Positions 27,772 to 38,000 of a DNA stretch of 64,000 bases are shown piece after piece. The stretch is from Methanolobus chelungpuianus (GTDB lineage: Archaea > Halobacteriota > Methanosarcinia > Methanosarcinales > Methanosarcinaceae): NCBI RefSeq assembly GCF_024500045.1, contig NZ_JTEO01000006.1:248001-312000 (forward strand), given 5' to 3'. How positions within the stretch are numbered: the stretch's first letter is position 1; each line of letters opens with the position of its first letter. The notes under the pieces were generated by a model, which saw only the letters and a program-made list of their open reading frames with translations, was not told where the DNA came from and made no database searches. The translations under genes were made by a program, and so were the position numbers.

Positions 27772-27980
27772 GAACCCATCTTAAAACTATAAATAACATT
27801 TCCCACGATGGTATTATGGGGATGTAAATGGAATTCAGAGAACTCTCTGATGAACAATGGAGGTTTATTAGACCACATTTACCATCACAAACGATAACCG
27901 GGAGAAAGAGAGTTGATGACCTTACGGTCATCAATGGTATTCTCTTTGTCCTGATAAATGGCTGCAGGTGAAGAAATACG
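27772..27980 (+). mobile_element. 5' fragment of an IS5-type element
   Basis: ATG at 27828 opens a frame MEFRELSDEQWRFIRPHLPS that ends after ~45 codons. The same sequence starts the dead transposase at 50444. Only the left end with promoter and the N-terminal transposase domain survive. The rest of 27609-28125 has nothing recognisable. Confidence 0.75.
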
Positions 27981-28125
27981 CTTTATACATGATTTGTACA
28001 CTGATATATGCCAGCGTATTCTATGTTATCAAAGGGTAGACAATGAAAACTACACCCAGTCCTGTTTTTTATTAAGGACTGGACTGAAAACAGAATTGGT
28101 GGACGCAAAGACTCTTGATCCTACT

Positions 28126-29126
28126 TTAAATATCCCTGTGAGGAGTGAGATCGCAGCCTGTGCACGGCAGGCACATGGTCCGGGCTTTGTCCGCACGCAA
28201 TGATCTGCGGTCAAGCATTTTCCGCAGCATGCTTCCCAGCCGGATAAGTCTTTGTGTGTCAGGCCTGCGGACATCTATCACGTCTCTCCGGAGAGGGTTA
28301 GGCGATATCGGGCGAAGTAAAGGAATAACATCAAGCTCTGTAAGCAGGGATACCCCTTCCTTCACAGTTGCATCGCTTTCCCCAAGTCCGAGTATGAAGT
28401 TTGAACAGACTTTGTTTTTGCCGAATATGTCCACGGCCTCCCCCAGTGCATCAACTACCTCCTCCAGCGAGAGCTCAGGACAGACACGGCTGAATATCTC
28501 GGTGTCCATGGTTTCTACATTGTACTTTACTTCAGAAGCACCAGCAGCGTAAAGTTTTTCTGAAGAATCTTTTGCAGGATAGACTGAAACCCCTATAGGT
28601 AAGTCATAATCTCTGGTAAGGTCTTTTATGACACTCACCATCCGCTCGACTTCCACTTCCGGAGATACGGAAACACCGCTTGTCAGGGAGATTGCACTGA
28701 GTGAACCTGTTGCATAGGCATCAGCAACCATCCTGCAAACCTTTTGATTATCCTTTATTTCGCCCTGTATCTTTGGCACCGGGCAGAATTTGCAGTCATA
28801 TATGCACTTCTCTGACACAGTAATGTATGCCTGCTGCGGACAATGGCACAGGGGGCGCTCAAGGGCACCTTTTACAATCACCTCTTCTCCTTTCTTGAGA
28901 ATGGCTGCGTTGTCAGAATCAAGACTCATGCTGAGTGGAGAAAGGTCATTGACGGAGAGACGAACCCTTCTGTCACCTGAGCGAAAAAAAAAGACGACCC
29001 GCCTGCCCCTGGTCCTGCGGTGGCTGTGGTTTTCAGAGAACTTTGAAGAATAGACGAATCCTCTATCCTTACGCTCCCTATGCTTAGAAGATATGCTTTA
29101 AGATTAGTAGTCAGTTCGGATTGCAT
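28126..29126 (-). pseudogene. Radical SAM protein, frameshifted at a poly-T tract
   Basis: Residues of the main part (28126-28929) include CIYDCKFC, the CxxxCxxC ligand set for the radical SAM cluster, and a second cysteine set CLPCTGCD at the C-terminus. The intact-looking N-terminal part (from ATG 29126, MQSELTTNLKAYLL to GPGAGGSSFFF) is in another frame. The junction is a T9 run at about 28984-28992; one more T would join the two into a ~333-residue protein. Sequencing error, slippage or true decay are all possible. ATG 28929 could still start the catalytic core. The gene is in line with the downstream part of the sulfur operon. Substrate unknown. Confidence 0.7.
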
Positions 29127-29145
29127 GCTAATGCACCTTTAGTTC

Positions 29146-29538
29146 TTATGTGAGAACCTCAAAATAAGTGCGCTTATTGAATTTGCTCCAGTCCCATTTT
29201 TCATCAAGAATGTTAACGTTCACTGTCCCTATTCCTTCAATACACCTTAATTTCAGTAATATCTGATCCTTCAGATAATCCACCATCGGGCAATTTCTGG
29301 TTGTCAGCACCAGGTTCACATAGATACTATCCCCATTCGCCATGATTTCCTTGACCAGGCCAAGATCCACAATATTGATACCTACTTCCGGATCGATCAC
29401 TTCTTTCAATAATATGAGGACCTGTTCCTCCGTTACTGCGGCCTTCATGTGCCTGTTTATTAAGGATTCTGCTTTAAGCTCTTCGGATAACCGGAATCTT
29501 TCCTCCAGCCGGTTTAATCTGTCAAATACCTGGCCCAT
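29146..29538 (-). CDS. DUF59/MIP18-type metal-sulfur cluster assembly protein
   Basis: About 130 residues from ATG 29538; longer starts would overlap cysE by up to 100 bp. It has a coiled start (DRLNRLEERFRLSEELKAES), then a DUF59 domain: VIDPEVGINIVDLGLVKEI, and TTRNCPMVDYLKDQI carrying the conserved cysteine. The family (SufT, PaaD, MIP18) assists FeS cluster assembly. It follows cysE in the cysteine operon, linking cysteine supply to cluster building. Its C-terminal VNILDEKWDWSKF is typical. Confidence 0.8.
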   Translation of the reverse strand: MGQVFDRLNRLEERFRLSEELKAESLINRHMKAAVTEEQVLILLKEVIDPEVGINIVDLGLVKEIMANGDSIYVNLVLTTRNCPMVDYLKDQILLKLRCIEGIGTVNVNILDEKWDWSKFNKRTYFEVLT

Positions 29539-29572
29539 GGCGAGCAGTACTGGATCTGGCAGTTCATTATGG

Positions 29573-30100
29573 TCAAGTTTCCCGCCAGAGGAAGACGTTG
29601 GCTCCGATCTTCGCAGGAACTCCCACTGCTGTAGCTCCCGGAGGCACTGAACGGATAACGACCGAGCCTGCACCTACTTTAGCCCCTTTTCCCACTGTTA
29701 TTGGTCCAAGAAGGATAGCACCTGAGCCGAGGACTACATTGTTTTCAACAGTAGGATGACGTTTTGTCTTGTGCAGGGCTGTCCCTCCCAGCACAACTCC
29801 CATATATATCAGTACATCATCACCTACTTCGGCAGTTTCGCCTATGACAACTCCTGAACCATGATCTATGAATACCCTTTTTCCAAGTTTTGCACCCGGA
29901 TGGATCTCTATTCCTGTAAATGCCCTCGATATATGAGACATTAAGCGGGCAGGGAAGAAAAAGTGACGTTCCCAGAGGAAGTGTGCTATCCGATGAGCCC
30001 ATACTGCATGCAGTCCCGGATAGCAGCATAGTACTTCCAGTGTTGACCTTGCTGCAGGATCTTTTTCAAATACTGAGTTTATGTCTTCCCTGATTCCCAT
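29573..30100 (-). CDS. cysE: Serine O-acetyltransferase
   Basis: 175 residues, the short form of CysE. Left-handed beta-helix hexapeptide repeats run from ~60 to 150, with [20 protein letters not shown] and the catalytic His/Asp of the family. It makes O-acetylserine for CysK. The start is 15 bp after cysK's stop. Presence of both CysE/CysK and SepCysS means two routes to cysteine. Confidence 0.93.
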   Translation of the reverse strand: MGIREDINSVFEKDPAARSTLEVLCCYPGLHAVWAHRIAHFLWERHFFFPARLMSHISRAFTGIEIHPGAKLGKRVFIDHGSGVVIGETAEVGDDVLIYMGVVLGGTALHKTKRHPTVENNVVLGSGAILLGPITVGKGAKVGAGSVVIRSVPPGATAVGVPAKIGANVFLWRET

Positions 30101-30115
30101 TTGAGCCCTTCTGAA

Positions 30116-31045
30116 TCAGATGTTGAACAGGTCAGTGCTCAGGTAGCGCTCTCCTGTATCCGGCAAAATGACAACTATGGTCTTGCCTTTAGATTCCTCA
30201 CGCGCAGCGACCTCAAGAGCCGCATATGCAGCAGCACCGGAGGATATGCCTGCAAGTATACCCTCTTCAAGAGCCAGCCTGCGAGCCGTTGCTGCCGCAT
30301 TATCTGCAGTGACCTTAACGATCTCATCCACCAGATCAATCCTGAGCACGTCCGGAAAGAATCCCGCACCAATTCCCTGTATACGATGAGGTCCGGGTTT
30401 CCCGCCACTGAGCACGGGTGACTCTACAGGTTCCACCGCAATTGCCTTAAAAGATGGCTTTCTTTTCTTGATGACGCCGGCAACGCCTGTGATTGTTCCG
30501 CCTGTGCCCACGCCCGAGACCAGCACATCCACATTACCATCCGTATCCTTCCATATTTCCTCAGCTGTTGTCCTCTGGTGGACTTCAGGGTTTGCAGGGT
30601 TCTGGAACTGCTGAGGTATGTAAAGCCTGTGAGGATCTTCGCGGACCAGTTGCTCGGCCTTACTAACAGCTCCTTTCATTCCTTCGGGCCCTGGTGTCAG
30701 GATGAGTTCTGCCCCAAAGGCTTTCAGCAGTTTTCTTCTTTCTATGCTCATCGTTTCAGGCATTACCAGCGTAAGTTTGTAACCCCTGGCAGCGCATACG
30801 GCTGCAAGTGCAATTCCAGTGTTACCGCTTGTAGGTTCGACAATCACAGTGCCCTCTTTGATCTTGCCTTGCCTTTCGGCTTCTTCTATCATTGCCAGCC
30901 CGATCCTGTCCTTTACACTTCCCATCGGATTGAAGGACTCCAGCTTGACCAGCACTTCCGCATCCAGTTCTTTTGTTACTTGATTCAGTCGAACGAGCGG
31001 TGTGTTACCAATTGTCCACGTTATATCTTTGTATACTCTTCCCAT
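30116..31045 (-). CDS. cysK: Cysteine synthase (O-acetylserine sulfhydrylase)
   Basis: 309 residues. The PLP lysine lies in [11 protein letters not shown] (about residue 45); [12 protein letters not shown] (69-80) binds substrate; [10 protein letters not shown] (about 175-184) holds the phosphate. It makes cysteine from O-acetylserine and sulfide. The order thiI-cysK-cysE with gaps of 12-15 bp suggests one transcript starting at metX. Confidence 0.94.
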   Translation of the reverse strand: MGRVYKDITWTIGNTPLVRLNQVTKELDAEVLVKLESFNPMGSVKDRIGLAMIEEAERQGKIKEGTVIVEPTSGNTGIALAAVCAARGYKLTLVMPETMSIERRKLLKAFGAELILTPGPEGMKGAVSKAEQLVREDPHRLYIPQQFQNPANPEVHQRTTAEEIWKDTDGNVDVLVSGVGTGGTITGVAGVIKKRKPSFKAIAVEPVESPVLSGGKPGPHRIQGIGAGFFPDVLRIDLVDEIVKVTADNAAATARRLALEEGILAGISSGAAAYAALEVAAREESKGKTIVVILPDTGERYLSTDLFNI

Positions 31046-31057
31046 GTTATCTCCAAT

Positions 31058-32215
31058 TTATTTTTTATTGCTTCTGACCCTTTGTTCATAATCTTTCAGA
31101 GGTATTGCCAGCACACCTTTATCGACCGACCCAATAACTCTGTCCTCCATTGCACGAACGTCTTCAAGCTTTGCTTTCGTTGCAGGTTTTTTTGGAACTG
31201 CACCACATCCTCCGGTAGGGAGAATGGACAGCTCATATGTCCCGATCTTCTTTGCCAGGGAAACCGTTTCCTCTTTATCGTAGGCTATCAAAGGACGGTA
31301 CACCGGTATTGAAGCAGCCTCTGTAAGCACTATCTGATTGTCCAGGGTCTGAGATGCAACCTGTCCCAAAGATTCACCGGTAACAAAGCCTTTAGCACCG
31401 TTGACCCTCGCAACTTCAGCAGCAATGCGGTACATTCTCCGCTTACACAAAAGACAGGTGTGACGTTCCTGCCCTTCTTTGAGGAGAACATCTTTTGCAG
31501 CAGAAAGATATCCGTCTCTTACCACAACCAGTTCCAGATCAGGCTGGTAAGCACGTAAGACCTCGATCACTGCCTCGGTACGCTCAAGCGTAGCTGCATC
31601 AAGGAAACCTTCCAGGGAAACGTATAATGGGATGATCCTGCAGCCCCTTTTCATCATCATCCATGAGGCTACAGGTGAATCTATACCACCTGATACCAGG
31701 GCGACCAGAGTACCCTCGACTCCCAGAGGAAGGCCGCCTGCACCACGGTAGACGTGGTCGAAAAGATAGCATCTATTATCCCTTATCTCTACAAATATCT
31801 CTTTTTCCGGACTGCCAAGATTAACCTGCAGATGAGGGAAGATATCCAGGGCCATGGCCCCAAGCTTTTCAGCTATCTGCTGTGAGGATAATGTGTGATT
31901 CCCTACACGTTTCACACGGAAGGCGAATGTCTTCGCATTATCAAGTCCTGCCTTTCTGCAATAATCAAGGCTTACTTCCGGAAGCTCGTCATAGCTGCAT
32001 TGTGTACATTCTGAAAAAGACACAAGACCAAATATGCGGCTCAGTTTTTCAGGAACCACTTCTCCTGTGAGCCATATTCTGCCTCTTTCCCTCCATATCC
32101 TGCTGTCGGGAAATTGCTCCTTGATGTTATTGATCAAGGTCTTTTCCCATCTATCCCGCACAGGTGGAGACTTGAGGAAGATCTCTCCGTAACGTAGCAT
32201 CCATAATGAAGACAT
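31058..32215 (-). CDS. thiI: tRNA 4-thiouridine synthase
   Basis: 385 residues: N-terminal ferredoxin-like and THUMP domains (to ~165), then the PP-loop LVSGGIDSPVASWMM (about 173-187). The bacterial rhodanese tail is absent; instead CLLCKRRM carries the CxxC of methanogen-type ThiI, which is reported to bind an FeS cluster. It adds sulfur to U8 of tRNA and may also serve thiamine. In the cysteine operon. Confidence 0.92.
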   Translation of the reverse strand: MSSLWMLRYGEIFLKSPPVRDRWEKTLINNIKEQFPDSRIWRERGRIWLTGEVVPEKLSRIFGLVSFSECTQCSYDELPEVSLDYCRKAGLDNAKTFAFRVKRVGNHTLSSQQIAEKLGAMALDIFPHLQVNLGSPEKEIFVEIRDNRCYLFDHVYRGAGGLPLGVEGTLVALVSGGIDSPVASWMMMKRGCRIIPLYVSLEGFLDAATLERTEAVIEVLRAYQPDLELVVVRDGYLSAAKDVLLKEGQERHTCLLCKRRMYRIAAEVARVNGAKGFVTGESLGQVASQTLDNQIVLTEAASIPVYRPLIAYDKEETVSLAKKIGTYELSILPTGGCGAVPKKPATKAKLEDVRAMEDRVIGSVDKGVLAIPLKDYEQRVRSNKK

Positions 32216-32256
32216 TTCTATTCTTTTCCTGTCAGATTATTTGTGTTATATTTTCA

Positions 32257-33762
32257 TCATTCATTGTGCCTGTTCAGCCGATGCAGGTTTATTCCGGTGC
32301 ATTTACCCACAAGGGTGCTGATGGCATCACTGGAAACGATCCCTATGACCTGCTTCCTCTCATCGACAACAGGAAGCGCAGAAATTGTGTTCTTCTCCAT
32401 CAGCTTTGCCACCTCTGTTATTTGCTCATCGGGGGAAGCAGTGAGGACTGATCGTGAAATTATTTCTCCAAGGTTCTGGTATCCACTGGCTACGGCTTTA
32501 GCTATGTCCCATGAAGTGACTATACCCTCAAGCCTTCCGTCTTCTCCAATTACCGGCAGATGATTAACTTCATTTTCTATCATTATCAGAGCAGCCATAT
32601 TCATGGATGAGCTTTCTTTTATAGTGGGAACGTCCTGCTTCATGACATCGCGGACCTGGTTTTGGCCGAGGAATTGCCCGACTATGTAGTTCAGCTGTCC
32701 GGACTCCAGCAGGAAAGCGTCATGACCGTAATTCGACTGAATCTCACAATACCTGACATCGATATTGTTAGCAGCCAGGGCACTTACGATCTCTTCGGAC
32801 TGGTATGGGGGATAGAGCCAGTCAGAAGTAACAGATACTACCAGGAAAGAGGATTTCACACTGGATAGACCGGCAGCTAATGATCCATTGACACTCAGGT
32901 CGAAATAATCGATGGCTTTTGTAATGTAAAGATATGAATTGGCATCGAACCTGCGAGTAAAGGACTCTCCCTGATGGTGCAGGTAGCTCTCTATCTGGAA
33001 GTCGGTGGAGAAATCATATCCTATACGCTCCTTGTTCTGGAGATTCCTTCCAAACCTGGAATGCATCGAAGCATCAGAAAGATAGGTGATATGTCCTATC
33101 ATCCTTGCCAGTGAAAGTCCTCTCTCCGGAGAATCGCCGCTAAGATATTCTCCCCTATTCCACTTGGGATCGATCATAATTGACTGTCTTCCTACTTCAT
33201 TGAATGCTATCTGCTGGGGAGTTGAACGAGCAGTGGTTGCAATGACAATTGCTTTTTTCACCATCTCCGGATAAGCTGCTGCCCACTGGAGAACCTGCAT
33301 CCCACCCATCGAACCTCCTGCTACTGCAAGCAATTGCTTTATGCCAAACTGCTCGACGAGTATCTTTTGAACTTTGACAATATCGCCTAAAGTGATGACA
33401 GGGAAGGAGGTACCATATTTTGTTCCTGTTAGCGGATTGGTGGATGAAGGACCGGTTGTTCCGCTGCAGCCACCAAGGATGTTAGAGCATATAACAAAAT
33501 AGCTTTCAGTATCAAGCGATTTTCCTGGACCGATTATTCCTTCCCACCATCCTGGGCGTGTATCGCCTTCTTGATAGCCTGCTGCATGGGCGTCGCCAGA
33601 AAGTGCATGGCAGACCAGGATAGCATTACTTTTGTCCTGGTTAAGGCGGCCATAAGTCTCATAGGCTACAGTTATAGGACTGATTGATACATTGCTCTCA
33701 AGGACTACAGGGTCATTGATCGTGAAATATTCTGTTTTTGTCGTGCCGACCGAAACTTGCAT
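32257..33762 (-). CDS. metX: Homoserine O-acetyltransferase with C-terminal CBS pair
   Basis: About 501 residues from ATG 33762, chosen because AAAGGAGG is directly upstream (another ATG lies 24 bp before). The alpha/beta-hydrolase part (to ~370) has nucleophile elbow GGSMGGMQ and late Asp/His (YGHDAFLLE). Residues ~375-495 are two CBS motifs (MIENEVNHLPVIGEDG; MEKNTISALPVVDERK), a probable adenosyl-ligand switch. It makes O-acetylhomoserine for MetY. It heads the operon with thiI-cysK-cysE, and its start region bears the operator at 33809-33822. Confidence 0.93.
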   Translation of the reverse strand: MQVSVGTTKTEYFTINDPVVLESNVSISPITVAYETYGRLNQDKSNAILVCHALSGDAHAAGYQEGDTRPGWWEGIIGPGKSLDTESYFVICSNILGGCSGTTGPSSTNPLTGTKYGTSFPVITLGDIVKVQKILVEQFGIKQLLAVAGGSMGGMQVLQWAAAYPEMVKKAIVIATTARSTPQQIAFNEVGRQSIMIDPKWNRGEYLSGDSPERGLSLARMIGHITYLSDASMHSRFGRNLQNKERIGYDFSTDFQIESYLHHQGESFTRRFDANSYLYITKAIDYFDLSVNGSLAAGLSSVKSSFLVVSVTSDWLYPPYQSEEIVSALAANNIDVRYCEIQSNYGHDAFLLESGQLNYIVGQFLGQNQVRDVMKQDVPTIKESSSMNMAALIMIENEVNHLPVIGEDGRLEGIVTSWDIAKAVASGYQNLGEIISRSVLTASPDEQITEVAKLMEKNTISALPVVDERKQVIGIVSSDAISTLVGKCTGINLHRLNRHNE

Positions 33763-33808
33763 CCAATGTCCTCCTTTAGCACTCATGATCTAAACCTACT
33801 GACTTTGG

Positions 33809-33822
33809 TTCACAATTGTGAA
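33809..33822. promoter_or_regulatory. Operator TTCACAATTGTGAA at the metX start site
   Basis: A perfect 14-bp palindrome. A TATA element (complement of GATTTATATA, 33844-33853) lies just upstream on the reverse strand, so the palindrome falls at the expected transcription start, the position for a repressor. Confidence 0.7.
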
Positions 33823-33944
33823 TTCGCAGGTAGAATGAAGCCCGATTTATATAGGGATTTCGCTCAATACCTGAGATTATAGGTGCGGAGCCTCTGTAAA
33901 AGCATCCGCAGTTCGCTCACTATTTACTTCTGTTCAATCCCGGA

Positions 33945-34841
33945 TTACCATCCGCGGTTCTGTAGGGCATGCTCGGGCAGGATCGTATCAATGCTTATAC
34001 CTTTCATACCAGCTCCGATACCTTTTGAGATATCGGCGAGTATTTCCGGGCTATCATAGTTGTTGACAGCCTCAACGATAGCAGATGCCATCAATTCTGG
34101 TTTCTCGGCCTTGAATATGCCGGAACCTACGAAGACGCCATCAGCCCCAAGACGCATCATCAGGGCAGCATCTGCCGGTGTGGCCACTCCGCCTGCGGCA
34201 AAGTTCACAACCGGAAGCCTCTGCAGTCGAGATGTTTCCACTACCAGCTCAATGGGAGCTTCTATCTCGCGTGCTGCAAGGATCAGTTCCTCATGTGTCT
34301 TTCCGGAAAGGGACCTTATATAGCCCTTTATCTCCTTCATGTGTTTTACAGCTTCGCTGACATCACCGGTTCCTGCTTCTCCTTTGGTGCGTATCATCGC
34401 AGCACCTTCATTGATCCTGCGGAGTGCTTCACCAAGATTCCGTGCGCCACATACAAAAGGAACTGTAAACTCGGTCTTATCAATGTGATATTTATTATCG
34501 GCAGGTGTGAGCACTTCAGACTCGTCCACCATGTCAACGCCAAGTGCCTGCAGGATCTCAGCCTCTACAAAGTGCCCTATGCGAGCTTTTGCCATCACAG
34601 GTATAGTCACAGTGTCAATTATCTGCGAGATGATCTTAGGGTCCGCCATCCTTGCAACACCTCCTTCCCGTCTTATATCTGCGGGAACTGCCTGGAGCGC
34701 CATTACAGCGACTGCTCCGGCATCCTCTGCAATCTTAGCCTGCTGGGGAGTGGTGACATCCATCACGACCCCGCCTTTTTGCATTGATGCGAATCCGCGC
34801 TTGATTAGTTTAGTTCCGTGCCTTAATTGTTCGATATCCAT
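33945..34841 (-). CDS. pdxS: Pyridoxal 5'-phosphate synthase subunit PdxS
   Basis: About 298 residues starting at ATG 34841 ([20 protein letters not shown]), the usual PdxS start; an upstream ATG at 34877 is less likely. Near-identical family motifs run throughout, including [13 protein letters not shown] and [17 protein letters not shown]. It makes PLP with the PdxT glutaminase, which is not in the window. PLP serves MetY, CysK, SepCysS and NifS nearby; it follows metY by ~90 bp. Confidence 0.94.
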   Translation of the reverse strand: MDIEQLRHGTKLIKRGFASMQKGGVVMDVTTPQQAKIAEDAGAVAVMALQAVPADIRREGGVARMADPKIISQIIDTVTIPVMAKARIGHFVEAEILQALGVDMVDESEVLTPADNKYHIDKTEFTVPFVCGARNLGEALRRINEGAAMIRTKGEAGTGDVSEAVKHMKEIKGYIRSLSGKTHEELILAAREIEAPIELVVETSRLQRLPVVNFAAGGVATPADAALMMRLGADGVFVGSGIFKAEKPELMASAIVEAVNNYDSPEILADISKGIGAGMKGISIDTILPEHALQNRGW

Positions 34842-34934
34842 GTTCTCATCCGATTTCAGCAAAATCCTAAAAGACAAAATGATGAGCAGTGGTGCTCACC
34901 AAAAGTTATCACTCCTTATATTTGACCTCAAAAA

Positions 34935-36227
34935 TCACACATTACTCAGTGCCTGTTCAAGATCTTCAAGTATATCCTCAATATCCTCGGTGCCTATGGA
35001 CAAACGGACATAGTCTTCAGTTACACCTGTAGCTTCCTGCTCGGCCCTGGTAAGCTGCTGGTGCGTGGTGGTTGACGGGTGGATAACAAGGCTCTTCGAG
35101 TCCCCGATGTTTGCAAGGTGTGAGAACAATTTAAGCTGGTTGATGAACTTTATACTTGCTGCCGTGCCGCCTTTCACACCAAATCCTACAAGTGCCCCAT
35201 AGCCTTTGAGATACCTGGATGCAAGTTCATGACTCTGGTGACCCGGCAGACCTGGATAATTGACCCACGAAACCTTTGGGTGGCTTGATAGGTACTTAGC
35301 GACCTTGAGTGCATTCTCTGAATGCCTCTCTATCCTCAGGTGCAGTGTTTCAAGCCCCTGAAGCAGCAGGAATGAATTGAAAGGAGACAGAGCGGCGCCG
35401 GTATCCCTGAGGAGCTGGACCCTGATCTTGAATACCAATGCTACATTGCCAAGACCGGGGAAATTTGAAAATGCGTCCCAGTATTTAAGTCCATGATAAC
35501 TGGGATCAGGCTCTGTGAATTCCGGGAACTTCCCATTGTTCCACGCAAACGTTCCTGCATCGACGATCGAGCCTGCAATCGAGTTACCATGTCCGCCTAT
35601 AAACTTGGTTGCTGAGTGCACGACAATATCCGCTCCATGATCAATAGGCCTGACAAGTCCCACTGCAGTTGTGTTATCCACCACGAGAGGAAGTCCTGCT
35701 TCATGTGCAATATCCGCAATGGCCCTGAAATCCGGGATATCCAGCTTGGGGTTGCCTATTGATTCAATATAGACAGCGCGTGTCTTTTCATTAATGGCTT
35801 TCCTGAACGCCTCGGGATTTGTGGAATCCACAAAGACAGCCTTTCTTCCCAGTTTCGGGAGAGTATAGTTGAACAGTTCATAGGTTCCTCCGTATAAGTT
35901 GTCTCCGGATACGATCTCATCACCCGGGCGGGTAATTGCCAGTATCGCATAAGTTATAGCTGCTGAGCCGGATGCAACACCAAGTGCCCCCGTACCGCCC
36001 TCGATGGCATTGATGCGCTGCTCGAACACATCGGTTGTCGGGTTCATGATACGGGTATATATGTTGCCAAGCTCCTTCAGGGCGAAAAGATTGGCAGCAT
36101 GATCCGTGTCACGGAAAACATATGATGTGGTCTGATATATCGGTACTGCAAGTGATCCGGTGGTTGGGTCCGGTTTCTGTCCCGCATGAAGGGCAATTGT
36201 TCCTAATCTGTATTTTTTGTCTGTCAT
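34935..36227 (-). CDS. metY: O-acetylhomoserine sulfhydrylase
   Basis: 430 residues of the Cys/Met metabolism PLP family, long form typical of MetY. The PLP lysine is in [13 protein letters not shown] (about residue 210), and the start [12 protein letters not shown] is characteristic. It converts O-acetylhomoserine and sulfide to homocysteine. GAGGT precedes the ATG; pscS ends 15 bp upstream, so homocysteine and Cys-tRNA synthesis share a transcript. Confidence 0.93.
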   Translation of the reverse strand: MTDKKYRLGTIALHAGQKPDPTTGSLAVPIYQTTSYVFRDTDHAANLFALKELGNIYTRIMNPTTDVFEQRINAIEGGTGALGVASGSAAITYAILAITRPGDEIVSGDNLYGGTYELFNYTLPKLGRKAVFVDSTNPEAFRKAINEKTRAVYIESIGNPKLDIPDFRAIADIAHEAGLPLVVDNTTAVGLVRPIDHGADIVVHSATKFIGGHGNSIAGSIVDAGTFAWNNGKFPEFTEPDPSYHGLKYWDAFSNFPGLGNVALVFKIRVQLLRDTGAALSPFNSFLLLQGLETLHLRIERHSENALKVAKYLSSHPKVSWVNYPGLPGHQSHELASRYLKGYGALVGFGVKGGTAASIKFINQLKLFSHLANIGDSKSLVIHPSTTTHQQLTRAEQEATGVTEDYVRLSIGTEDIEDILEDLEQALSNV

Positions 36228-36242
36228 GTAATTAACCTCTTA

Positions 36243-37619
36243 TTATAGTAATTGACTTCTGTTTACCTGAAGCTCATGTTTATCTGCGATATCCTGGAAT
36301 GTGTCTACCAGATAGTGGATCTTTTCCCATGAGAGTCCGTATGTGTTAAGTTTCCATACACGCGTGGCTCCTGCGAATTCCCCTATGATGCCTTTTCCTG
36401 ATAGTTCGTCAGATAGGAAGAAGCCTTTACGTTTATGTCTCTGCGCAACCGTATCAAAGCTTTTTGTAGTATCGACCTTTGAAAGTGTGTGCTTCCGGGG
36501 GAATTCGGATAATACCTTAGAGCCTTCGATATTGAGTACTCCGTCAAGGAAATAATTGGATTTCTTCACTTCCTCATCCCAATGGTTCACTCTCTCCCGT
36601 ACAGTGGGGAATGATGCCATCATCCCTATGAGGGTCGATCCCATCAAAGTACATCCCAGCATCTCGACTTCTTTGATACCGAATTTGCGTTTTGTGATGT
36701 CACCTACCATCTGTGTGGTGCGGAATATTTTCGGCGCCCACTCATCTGTTGTTGCAAGCACGCCGGAAGGCGCAGGAGACGCCATACTTTTGTGACCGGA
36801 ACCGACAACAAAGTCAGCCCCGATATTTTTCCCGTCAACCGGCATAACGCCAACAGTGTAAGCTCCATTGTACAGGAACGGGATGTCATACTGGTGCGCA
36901 ACCTTTGCTATTCCCTTAACATCATGTTCATTGGCATACTGGTAATCAAAGTGGTCGATCATCACAAGGACGGGCAGTTTGCCTGTTTCCTGCTTGACCG
37001 CTTCTATCTTCTCTGCTACTGCATCAGGAGTCACAAGATTTTTCTCGTTCAGGGGTATCTCTTTCACCACTCCACCTGCTTCCTCTACAGCGAGGAACTC
37101 AGTATAATGGGCAAGAGCGGAAACTACCACAGAATCCCCTTTACTGACAAGCGTGGATGCCACTGCCTGAAAACCACGCCTTGCGCCCGGCACTACACGA
37201 GCCTGGTCCATATTCACGAACCTGGCAAGTTCTTCATGGAACGGTGCAATAGGAGGATTACTGATCTTGTCCAGCCTGAAAGGTTTACGGCAGGCATCAC
37301 AGGTGGAATAGCCATCACCATAAGCCAGAAGTGCTTTCCGTGCTTCAGGAGTAAGCCTCCCTGCTGCCTGGATAGGCTGGATATTGATGTAATTCTCTTC
37401 ACGGGATCTTATATCAATAGTACCGGCTATTTTCCTGACTTCTGCATTACCTGTGCCACTCTGTATATCATCCAGGATCTTCCTGACCTTGTCAACTCCC
37501 TCCCGGATGGCCTGTTCATCTTCCGGACTTGTAGTATTCGGAAGTGCCTGTCGGAACACTTCCCGAATGTCTTCAAGTGCAAAGAGTGCTTCAAATGTCT
37601 TCTGTGTTCTTATATCCAT
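36243..37619 (-). CDS. pscS: Sep-tRNA:Cys-tRNA synthase (SepCysS)
   Basis: 458 residues. It has YINIQPIQAAGRLTPEARKAL and the motif CDACRKPF, the family's cysteine pair in the N-terminal region; a further Cys (GCTLMG) follows. The PLP lysine is in GSGHKSMASPAP. It changes phosphoseryl-tRNA(Cys) into Cys-tRNA(Cys) with a sulfur donor. Its length is greater than that of the shortest archaeal versions (about 380), through an N-terminal extension of ~75 residues. A tRNA-Cys gene lies 12 bp upstream on the same strand, so enzyme and substrate RNA are cotranscribed. Confidence 0.95.
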   Translation of the reverse strand: MDIRTQKTFEALFALEDIREVFRQALPNTTSPEDEQAIREGVDKVRKILDDIQSGTGNAEVRKIAGTIDIRSREENYINIQPIQAAGRLTPEARKALLAYGDGYSTCDACRKPFRLDKISNPPIAPFHEELARFVNMDQARVVPGARRGFQAVASTLVSKGDSVVVSALAHYTEFLAVEEAGGVVKEIPLNEKNLVTPDAVAEKIEAVKQETGKLPVLVMIDHFDYQYANEHDVKGIAKVAHQYDIPFLYNGAYTVGVMPVDGKNIGADFVVGSGHKSMASPAPSGVLATTDEWAPKIFRTTQMVGDITKRKFGIKEVEMLGCTLMGSTLIGMMASFPTVRERVNHWDEEVKKSNYFLDGVLNIEGSKVLSEFPRKHTLSKVDTTKSFDTVAQRHKRKGFFLSDELSGKGIIGEFAGATRVWKLNTYGLSWEKIHYLVDTFQDIADKHELQVNRSQLL

Positions 37620-37631
37620 GATACCTCTTCA

Positions 37632-37703
37632 AGTCAAGACCCGGAATCGAACCGGGATAGAATCGCTCTGCAGGCGATTGCGTAGCCTTTCCGCCACCTT
37701 GAC
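37632..37703 (-). tRNA. tRNA-Cys (GCA), copy A, leader of pscS
   Basis: Acceptor GTCAAGG/TCTTGAC with U73; anticodon stem-loop ATCGC-CTGCAGA-GCGAT gives GCA; T arm CCCGG/CCGGG. CCA is not encoded. Only 12 bp separate it from the SepCysS start, so the mRNA must be released by tRNA processing. Confidence 0.95.
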
Positions 37704-37712
37704 AATATACAA

Positions 37713-37726
37713 TTCACAATAGTGAA
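37713..37726. promoter_or_regulatory. Operator TTCACAATAGTGAA before tRNA-Cys A
   Basis: A palindrome with one mismatch between the TATA box and the tRNA 5' end, same position as at the other tRNA-Cys genes. Confidence 0.65.
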
Positions 37727-37752
37727 CTTTCAAAACCTTTTACTCAGTGTTG

Positions 37753-37786
37753 ATATTTAAATCTCTATTTATAGGCAAAAAAAGCC
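37753..37786 (-). promoter_or_regulatory. tRNA-Cys A promoter: GGC-N7-GCC plus TATA box
   Basis: GGCAAAAAAAGCC (37774-37786) lies 21 nt from the TATTTAAA box (starting 37753). The same spacing is kept in four other promoters of this window. Confidence 0.65.
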
Positions 37787-38000
37787 AGAAAAGTTCCCGG
37801 ATATCCGTTGAATGAACAAATCGTTTTTTTATCATTTGCTCACAGACAATTGTCAGGAGTTCAAGTTCGTTTTTTGAACTGATTTTTGTGCATGGCACTA
37901 AAGAGAGTTGCCGGAGCGGGGAAGGAATGATTTGAAAGGAACCACATTAAAACAAAGGACAAAAAAGGAAAGGAGGTAAGACGATTCTGGATGAATTCAA

